Source: WTXA01 sp041741995
GTDB taxonomy: Bacteria; Bacillota; TC1
Length of the DNA stretch: 14,221 nucleotides
Assembly (NCBI GenBank): GCA_041741995.1
Contig: JBGSJN010000031.1
Coordinates: forward strand, 1 to 14,221
Direction: 5' to 3'
Within the stretch, counting starts at the first letter, position 1. Each line of letters opens with the position of its first letter. A program made the translations under genes and the position numbers. The notes beneath the pieces are model-generated. The model saw nothing but the letters and a program-made list of their open reading frames with translations. It had not been told where the DNA came from and did no database searches. Positions 8,410-14,221 of the stretch are shown piece by piece.

Positions 8410-9281
8410 TATTCTCCACCTCCAAGGGCAATCTTGATAGCTCTTTTTGGAAGCTCTCTGATCAATTGTTGTCTAAAGGCTTTTGATGCTCTCCAGGAAT
8501 CTCTGGCACTAGCATTTTCCAAACATTTCTCACCAATTAAGTCAAGATTTTCAGTAGTGATTTCCATCCCTTTTGCTATAGCTTCAGCTTCAGTTGCTCT
8601 TATAGGGGTAGGTCCTGCCACACCATAAGCAATTTTTAGTTCATCTATCTTGTTGCCGGTTGTTTTAACCATTATAGAACAACCTAGAGTAGCAATATCC
8701 ATTGCCTTTCTTTGACTGAACTTAATATAGTGACCTTTAAAGCACATAAAGTTCTCTTTCAAAATCTTTATATGTGTCATTAATTCACCTTTGTTCATAG
8801 CTACTTTACCTGGTCCAAGATAAAATTCCTTAATCGGTATTTCTCTCTTGCCTTCTGGTCCTTCAAGACAAATAACTGCATCCATGGCAAATAAGGTTGA
8901 AGCACTATCAGCTGAAGTTGCACCGTTGGCAACATTACCACCGATTGTTCCAATATTCCTTATTTGTGGTCCACCAACACTACCGCATGCGGCTGCCAGT
9001 GAAGGTATATTTCTTTGAATTATCTCATCTTCTTCTACTTCTGTAAAAGTCGTTGTACTACCAATCAAGATGTTACCATCATCGTCAAGATTTATACCCT
9101 TTAATACAGGTATTCTCATAATGCCTACTAAGTCTTTATCTGTATAACCAGATTTTCTTTCTCTAGTCTTAATAAGAACATCTGTTCCACCAGCTATAAC
9201 TTGAGAGTTTTCATTTCCTACTAGATAGTCAATGGCTTCCTTGATAGTTGAAGCTTCAAAATATCCATTAATTTGATACAT
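8409..9281 (-). CDS. xdhB: Xanthine dehydrogenase-type FAD-binding subunit
   Basis: This 290-residue subunit of the CO-dehydrogenase/xanthine-dehydrogenase flavoprotein family matches E. coli XdhB (about 292 residues) along its length. FAD-contact motifs are visible: VIAGGTDVL at 28-36, and QIRNIGTIGGN at 106-116 followed by GATSADS (120-126), which in relatives cradle the pyrophosphate and the isoalloxazine ring. The C-terminal domain includes the conserved SWRASKAFRQQLI stretch seen in XdhB proteins. It would exchange electrons with NAD(H) or another carrier through the [2Fe-2S] subunit. The start at 9281 has a GGGAGGTG site in the end of the Mo-subunit gene, three bases away. It is the only FAD subunit of this kind in the window, so the fused hydroxylase next door, which lacks an FAD domain, might share it; that is inference. 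Confidence 0.93.
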   Translation of the reverse strand: MYQINGYFEASTIKEAIDYLVGNENSQVIAGGTDVLIKTRERKSGYTDKDLVGIMRIPVLKGINLDDDGNILIGSTTTFTEVEEDEIIQRNIPSLAAACGSVGGPQIRNIGTIGGNVANGATSADSASTLFAMDAVICLEGPEGKREIPIKEFYLGPGKVAMNKGELMTHIKILKENFMCFKGHYIKFSQRKAMDIATLGCSIMVKTTGNKIDELKIAYGVAGPTPIRATEAEAIAKGMEITTENLDLIGEKCLENASARDSWRASKAFRQQLIRELPKRAIKIALGGGE

Positions 9282-9284
9282 TTC

Positions 9285-11588
9285 CTACACCTCCCTATTT
9301 TCACTTAAAGCCTCAATAATCTTTTGAGGAGTTACAGGTATATCTTTTACATATATTCCTAAAGCGTCAATTATTGCATTTCTTAAAGCAGGTGCCGGAC
9401 TACATAACGGAGGTTCTCCTAAAGACTTATTGCCATAAGGTCCTACTGGATCATCAATTTCTACAAAGGAAACTCCTAAATCTGGAATATCCATAAATGT
9501 TGGCATCTTGTAGTCCAATAAATTGTTATTTAACGGCTTTCCTGTTTTTTCATCATATTTCAATTCTTCAGATAAACCATAACCAAGTCCCTGAGCCATT
9601 CCCCCTTCAACTTGTCCGCTAGCTAATAACGGATTAATGATTTTGCCTGAATCATGTACGTTTAAGATAGATAATACTTCAACTTTACCAGTCTTCTTAT
9701 CTACTTCAACTTCAGCTAAAGTAACACCATAAGGATAAGCATTCTTAGTACATCTGTTTGACACATCAGCTGTTAGGCAATGTCCTTCGTGCATGTTATA
9801 GTAGGTTTTAAGAGCAAGGTCTCCAAGGCTCTCAATGATTTGTCCATCATGTTTCTGTATAATGTTACCATCAACTATGTCCATGTCATCAACAGTAACC
9901 TTATTGGTTTTCTTAGAGAAATGATAGGATGCCTCAAGTATCTTCTCCTTCAGTTCAACAGCTGCTTTTTTTACAGCCATTCCAGAGACAAAAGTTTGTC
10001 TTGAAGCGTATGCTCCAGTATCGAATGGTGCTATATCGGTATCAGTTACCGCATCAGCTATAACCCATTCAAAAGGAATTCCAACTGTATCAGCAACCAT
10101 CTGACTAAACACAGTATCTGCACCTTGCCCAATTTCTGTTGCCCCCATCATCATCTTGATACTACCATCTTGATTTAGCACAAGTCTGCATCCAGCAATC
10201 TCCATTGTTTTCGGATAGGCTCCTGAAGTATAGGCAAACGCTGCCATTCCAAGGCCTCTTACAAAATCAGAGTCTTTACTTTCATCAATTGATTTTCTCT
10301 TTTCATCCCAATTGAAAATCTGTCTACCCTTATCGAGGCACTCTCTTAAACTCATCGAATGTTGAGTCATGTGAAGAACAGGATTTTCATCATTTACTTT
10401 AGTAAAATTCTTCGCTCTAAGTTCAAACTGATCAATACCAGTCATAATACTAAATTTATTCATGAAAGTTTCCAAGGCATAAGTAATCTGTGGTGTTCCA
10501 TATGCTCTCATGGCGCCTGCAGCAGCGGTATTTGTATAAACCGTTCTTCCTCTATATCTGTAATTTGGCACTTTGTATATAGCTGTAACAATACCACTTC
10601 CCTTAGAAACAATCGAATGTCCATGGGATGCATATGCACCATTATTTGAAATGGCATCAATGTCCAAAGCTGTAATAATCCCATCATTAGTGAAGCCCAT
10701 TTTTATCTTATAGCTTATAGCATGTCTAACACGAGTCCAGGCAAATACCTCTTCTCTGTGAAGGTCCAGCATTACTGCCTTTCCACCAACTGCCATTGAC
10801 ATTGCTACAGCTAAAGGTTCAACAACAATATCTTGTTTATTACCAAAACCTCCACCGATAAATGGTTTTATTACTCTGAATCTGCCCCAAGGCATTCCAA
10901 ATGCTTGTCCCAGTACTCTACGTACAATATGTGGAATCTGAGTTGATGATACACATACCCATCTGTTATCAACATCCTTATAGGCGTAGGCAATCTGATT
11001 TTCCATCTGACAATGTTGTACTATTGGAGTAGCACAAATATCTTCAATTATAATATCAGCTTCCTTGAAACCTGAATCCAGGTCACCTATTTCAAGTGTT
11101 GTGTCAGCAATAATGTTCTTTGTTCCTTCATGAATTTCCACTGCACCCTCTTTTAATGCTTCTTCAGGGGTCAGATAAAATTCATACTCTTCATATTCAA
11201 CTTTTATTTTTGATACTGCTATTTCTGCGGCCAATTCAGATTCAGCAATTACTGCAGCTATCTCGTCACCATACAGGCGAACATTTCTAGTTAGGATTCT
11301 TCTATCTGCAACATCTGCAAATTTCGGATCCAGGCTATACGGATGTCCTGCTGTCGGGAAAGATATCTCTGGTACGTCATCAGGTGTTAGTATTTTCACT
11401 ACTCCAGGCACTTTTAAAGCTTCACTTATGTCCATATTCTTGACTCTTCCATGGGCAATCTTTGCTCTGCAAATCTTACCATAAAGAAGTTCCTTTTGAG
11501 GAATATCTCCAGTATAGTTAGCTCTTCCTGTTACCTTGGCAATAGCATCCCATCTTTCAACACTTTTACCTATTACCTTATGTTCCAT
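9285..11588 (-). CDS. xdhA: Xanthine dehydrogenase-type molybdenum-binding subunit
   Basis: This is the catalytic subunit of a three-part molybdenum hydroxylase. It resembles E. coli XdhA throughout, including VSSTQIPHIVRRVLGQAF and VIKPFIGGGFGNKQD, and so probably acts on xanthine, hypoxanthine or a related purine. From the ATG at 11588 it is 767 residues (E. coli XdhA is about 752). Motifs: QHCQMEN at 191-197 (active-site Glu196 likely), GGGFGNKQ at 245-252, AMRAYGTPQ at 359-367, EIGQGAD at 485-491, and NKSLGEPP at 720-727 with E725 as the expected catalytic base. The frame is open from a TTG at 11627 inside ssnA, but ATG 11588 is preferred. It has an AAGGAGAG site six bases upstream, lies 23 bases past the ssnA stop, and begins where family similarity begins. 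The exact purine substrate, direction and selenium content cannot be told from sequence. Confidence 0.93.
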   Translation of the reverse strand: MEHKVIGKSVERWDAIAKVTGRANYTGDIPQKELLYGKICRAKIAHGRVKNMDISEALKVPGVVKILTPDDVPEISFPTAGHPYSLDPKFADVADRRILTRNVRLYGDEIAAVIAESELAAEIAVSKIKVEYEEYEFYLTPEEALKEGAVEIHEGTKNIIADTTLEIGDLDSGFKEADIIIEDICATPIVQHCQMENQIAYAYKDVDNRWVCVSSTQIPHIVRRVLGQAFGMPWGRFRVIKPFIGGGFGNKQDIVVEPLAVAMSMAVGGKAVMLDLHREEVFAWTRVRHAISYKIKMGFTNDGIITALDIDAISNNGAYASHGHSIVSKGSGIVTAIYKVPNYRYRGRTVYTNTAAAGAMRAYGTPQITYALETFMNKFSIMTGIDQFELRAKNFTKVNDENPVLHMTQHSMSLRECLDKGRQIFNWDEKRKSIDESKDSDFVRGLGMAAFAYTSGAYPKTMEIAGCRLVLNQDGSIKMMMGATEIGQGADTVFSQMVADTVGIPFEWVIADAVTDTDIAPFDTGAYASRQTFVSGMAVKKAAVELKEKILEASYHFSKKTNKVTVDDMDIVDGNIIQKHDGQIIESLGDLALKTYYNMHEGHCLTADVSNRCTKNAYPYGVTLAEVEVDKKTGKVEVLSILNVHDSGKIINPLLASGQVEGGMAQGLGYGLSEELKYDEKTGKPLNNNLLDYKMPTFMDIPDLGVSFVEIDDPVGPYGNKSLGEPPLCSPAPALRNAIIDALGIYVKDIPVTPQKIIEALSENREV

Positions 11589-11611
11589 TGAAACTCTCCT
11601 TTCGAGAAAAC

Positions 11612-12940
11612 CTAGATTCTGTTCCAAAGAGATGTTGCCAACTCTCTGCTTCTTGCCATTATAGCTTCTTCATCTATGTTTACTAGTTTTCTCTCATCCA
11701 TTAATATTTTACCATTAACAATTGTTGTGTCTACATGTCTTCCAGTTACTCCAAATAGAATATGTCCGTTAATATTGCCGGCATCCATTGGTGTTGGAGG
11801 ATTGTAGTCAACGATAATAACGTCGGCATAAGCACCTTCTTTTAAAGTCCCTACATTTCCATCCAAATATCTGTTAGTAATGATTTTGTTGTTTTCAAAT
11901 AGCATAGTTGGTACTTCGCCCCAAGCTACGAAAGGTTTAGCTTCATTATGTCTTTGTAAGATACCAGCAACTTTATATGACTCAGTCATATCAGCTGTGT
12001 AACCATCAGTACCAAGACCAAGCAATACGCCTTTATCCATCATCTTAAGTATTGGAGAAACACCTACAGCATTTCCCATGTTTGATTCTGGATTGTGTAC
12101 TACAGCAGTTCCACTATCTTTCAACATGCCGATTTCATCGTCAGTTACGTGGATACAGTGAACAGCGATACTTTTTTCATCAAGAACGCCTTTTTTATAC
12201 CATCTTTCAACAACTCTCATTTTGTATTTAGCAAGTGAATCAGCTACGTCTTCAATACCTTCAGCTGAGTGTACGTGTATACCAGCGTCTAAGTTTTTTG
12301 CAGCAGATACAACTTCATCTAAAGTTTTATCTGAAATAGTCATAGATGCGTGCATACCGAACATTCCTTTGATCATATCATCTTTTTGTTCTTGGCAATA
12401 TTTAACGAAATCAACGCTCTCGGCAATACCTTCATCTTTGATTTTAGCACCATCTCTATCAGAAATCTCATAACATAAGTTACTTCTGATTCCTAGATCT
12501 TTAGCAGCATCAGCGATTTTAAACAAACTGCCTTTTACTGCATAAGGGCTGGCGTGATGGTCGATTACTGTGGTAACACCTGACTTGATTTGATCAAGCA
12601 TTGGTCCTGCAGCACTGTAGTAGACATCTTCTAAAGTTAGTTGTTTGTCTAGTTTCCACCATAAGTTTTCAAGAATCATACTGAACATTGTAGCTGGAGG
12701 GCTGTCTAATGACATCCCTCTAGCAAATGTACTGTAGTAGTGCATGTGTGTGTTTATAAATCCAGGCATAACAAGTCTTCCTCTAGCATCTTTAAATTCT
12801 GCTTGTGGATATTGTTTTTTTAGATCTTCAGTTTTGCCTATTGCTTTAATAACTTTACCGTCTATTAAGACAGCACCGTTTTCTATAAATTGATTGTTTT
12901 CATCTCTGGTAAATACTTTACCATTTCCAATTAATAACAT
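11612..12940 (-). CDS. ssnA: SsnA, metal-dependent aminohydrolase of the YgfK/Xdh cluster
   Basis: This 442-residue protein (the same length as E. coli SsnA) belongs to the amidohydrolase superfamily, in the cytosine deaminase/chlorohydrolase branch. The metal-binding motif INTHMHYYSTFARG carries H65 and H67. Further ligands or catalytic residues are likely H224 in HVHSAE, H261 in AVHCIH and D312 in GTDG. A small N-terminal beta domain (about 1-58) and the C-terminal return to it frame the barrel, as usual. The start at 12940 has an AAAGGAG site seven bases upstream that overlaps the ygfK stop. SsnA proteins travel with YgfK and molybdenum hydroxylases, and the family is named as a putative selenium-metabolism protein. 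Its natural substrate is not something I can establish. Hydrolysis of an amino group or ring amide of a purine breakdown product is the contextual guess. Confidence 0.92.
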   Translation of the reverse strand: MLLIGNGKVFTRDENNQFIENGAVLIDGKVIKAIGKTEDLKKQYPQAEFKDARGRLVMPGFINTHMHYYSTFARGMSLDSPPATMFSMILENLWWKLDKQLTLEDVYYSAAGPMLDQIKSGVTTVIDHHASPYAVKGSLFKIADAAKDLGIRSNLCYEISDRDGAKIKDEGIAESVDFVKYCQEQKDDMIKGMFGMHASMTISDKTLDEVVSAAKNLDAGIHVHSAEGIEDVADSLAKYKMRVVERWYKKGVLDEKSIAVHCIHVTDDEIGMLKDSGTAVVHNPESNMGNAVGVSPILKMMDKGVLLGLGTDGYTADMTESYKVAGILQRHNEAKPFVAWGEVPTMLFENNKIITNRYLDGNVGTLKEGAYADVIIVDYNPPTPMDAGNINGHILFGVTGRHVDTTIVNGKILMDERKLVNIDEEAIMARSRELATSLWNRI

Positions 12941-12952
12941 ATTGTTTCTCCT

Positions 12953-14221
12953 TTATAGGTTCTTAACATAATAGTCATAGTTTTCTACGACAGTGTTTAA
13001 CATAGCTTCCAAAGGTAGTGACAATTGTCCATCACCTAGTTTATGCTCAATCACATTTCCATTTTCAATTCTAACTAAGAATGTATCTTTGCCAGTTGGC
13101 AAGAAACCTACATTAGTGCTGTCCTTGAAGTCTTCTTCTGTCCAGAAAATTGTTACTTTGTCTTTGTATGGGTTGCCAGTATGTGGGCAGAAAATTCCGC
13201 AGTTTCCACATTCGTTACACATACCATCAACATGAAGTATTTGGTGTGTATTGCCAACCATAACTTTTACATTTGCTCTGTTAGGACAAACATCAACGCA
13301 GATTTCGCAAATTTGGTCACAAACTAAACAACGATCTCCGTCTTTAGCGTCCTTGGCAGCTTCTTTAAGAATACCTTTTCTTGCATATATGTCAGCTTCG
13401 TCTTGTTTAACACTGAATCTAACAAAATCGTTTCCTAGGTGTGTTTTTCTTAAAATTGCTTTAGCAACTGTTTTGCCGTCAGCAACAGCTTTAACTATTG
13501 TTGAAGCTCCAGTCTTACAGTCACCTGCAATAAATACCCCTGGCATTGAAGTTTCGTTATCAGCTGTAATTTTGACATTACCTCTGTCGTCAAGTTCTAA
13601 GCCCTTGAAGAATTCTTTTTGTACCTTGGCGCCTGTTGCTCCAATAACTGAGTCAGCTGCAATGTTAATCATATTACATGAACCTGTAATTGCACATTTG
13701 CCACTTTCTCCTTTTTCTCCAAGTTCCATAACTTCACATGTTAGATGATTATTGAAAAATGACATAGGAGCCAATAGTTCTTTAAATACTACTCCATCTT
13801 CCATAGCCATTTCAATTTCTTCTTTTTCTGCAGGCATACTAGCAATGTTTCTTCTGTAGACAATAGTTACTTTTTCTACACCAGGAACTCTCTTGGCAGC
13901 TCTAGCACAGTCCATGGCAACGTCTCCACCACCAATGACAACTACTTCTTTACCTAATGTAACATTACCTTTATTTGCTTTATAGCTTTCTAGGAATGCT
14001 AGTGAGTCCATAATAGATGTTACTCTTTCATTGATTGGGTTGGTGCCTTTGCCCCAAGCTCCAATAGCTATTACTACGTAAGCATATTCTTCTTTTAGTT
14101 TTCCTAAGTCGAAGTTTTCATCAACTCCGAATTTGAATTCAACACCTGCTTTTTCGGCTAAGGCTGCATCTCTTGCAATCATTTGGTCTGAGATTCTGAA
14201 TTCTGGTATAACGTAGTTAAC
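12953..14221 (-). CDS. ygfK: YgfK-type flavin/iron-sulfur oxidoreductase, C-terminal part (cut by window edge)
   Basis: The visible 422 residues are the C-terminal portion of a YgfK protein (full length about 1,000 in E. coli). The frame stays open to the window edge, so the ATG at 14182 is internal and not the start; the residues before it include VIPEFRISDQ, typical of the family. Visible parts (numbered from the edge): a nucleotide-binding Rossmann motif VVIGGGDVAMDCARAAKRVP (94-113), as in glutamate-synthase small-subunit-like oxidoreductases; a second flavin motif GVFIAGDC (228-235); and a ferredoxin tail with C298, C301, C305, C308 and C312, then C335, C338, C341 and C345 (CNECGNCGIFCP), enough for two 4Fe-4S clusters. 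It should carry electrons between NAD(P)H/flavin and a partner. Annotated relatives are called putative selenate reductase subunits, but the link to purine genes suggests a role in urate or xanthine turnover. Confidence 0.93.
   Translation of the reverse strand, partial: VNYVIPEFRISDQMIARDAALAEKAGVEFKFGVDENFDLGKLKEEYAYVVIAIGAWGKGTNPINERVTSIMDSLAFLESYKANKGNVTLGKEVVVIGGGDVAMDCARAAKRVPGVEKVTIVYRRNIASMPAEKEEIEMAMEDGVVFKELLAPMSFFNNHLTCEVMELGEKGESGKCAITGSCNMINIAADSVIGATGAKVQKEFFKGLELDDRGNVKITADNETSMPGVFIAGDCKTGASTIVKAVADGKTVAKAILRKTHLGNDFVRFSVKQDEADIYARKGILKEAAKDAKDGDRCLVCDQICEICVDVCPNRANVKVMVGNTHQILHVDGMCNECGNCGIFCPHTGNPYKDKVTIFWTEEDFKDSTNVGFLPTGKDTFLVRIENGNVIEHKLGDGQLSLPLEAMLNTVVENYDYYVKNL

Noticed and set aside
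13251..13748. A long open frame on the plus strand (165 codons), with several shorter ones at 5597-5905, 10359-10649 and 2143-2385.
   Set aside because: All lie opposite well-supported minus-strand genes. Their translations show no recognisable motif and no suitable ribosome binding site was noted, so they are shadows of the real genes.
12953..14182. A stand-alone 409-residue oxidoreductase starting at ATG 14182.
   Set aside because: The frame stays open upstream to the window edge with family-typical residues, so this is the C-terminal part of a longer ygfK and not a separate gene.
1..14221. CRISPR arrays, insertion sequences, tRNA or rRNA genes, and selenocysteine TGA codons.
   Set aside because: No repeat-spacer pattern, transposase, tRNA-like cloverleaf or in-frame TGA was seen. 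The genes are packed with little spare sequence.

Overview
The window is AT-rich and every gene in it lies on the minus strand. Almost every gene has a strong AGGAGG-type ribosome binding site, and several neighbours are joined by 1-base TAATG overlaps. Together with the oxygen-sensitive style of metabolism encoded, this suggests a low-G+C anaerobic Firmicute (Clostridia or Tissierellia type). I cannot name a genus from this sequence alone.

Layout in the direction of transcription (right to left): (1) 14221-5174 holds six tightly packed genes. They are a ygfK-type flavin/iron-sulfur oxidoreductase (cut by the window edge), ssnA (a metal-dependent aminohydrolase), a three-subunit xanthine-dehydrogenase-type molybdenum hydroxylase (Mo subunit, FAD subunit, [2Fe-2S] subunit), and a second molybdenum hydroxylase in which the [2Fe-2S] and Mo domains are fused and no FAD domain is present. 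(2) 5173-5018 is a 156-base leader with a possible -10 box and three small adjacent stem-loops. (3) 5017-288 is a complete BMP-family ABC importer: lipoprotein, double ATPase and two permeases, with a hairpin between lipoprotein and ATPase. (4) A strong intrinsic terminator at about 270-232 ends this set. (5) A near-consensus promoter then drives the start of tuf (EF-Tu), which runs off the left edge.

Together these genes look like a purine uptake and catabolism locus. The importer would bring in a purine base, nucleoside or related compound. The two molybdenum hydroxylases would interconvert purines (hypoxanthine, xanthine, urate) or related N-heterocycles. SsnA would hydrolyse an amino or ring bond, and YgfK would move electrons through flavin and two 4Fe-4S clusters. 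ygfK, ssnA and xdh-type genes travel together in bacteria predicted to make selenium-dependent molybdenum hydroxylases, and in gut anaerobes that degrade urate. The pathway assignment here is inference from gene families and context. The substrates cannot be read from the sequence. The rest of the pathway (hydantoinase-type and ygeW/X/Y-type genes, selenium-cofactor genes) is not visible and could lie beyond position 14221.
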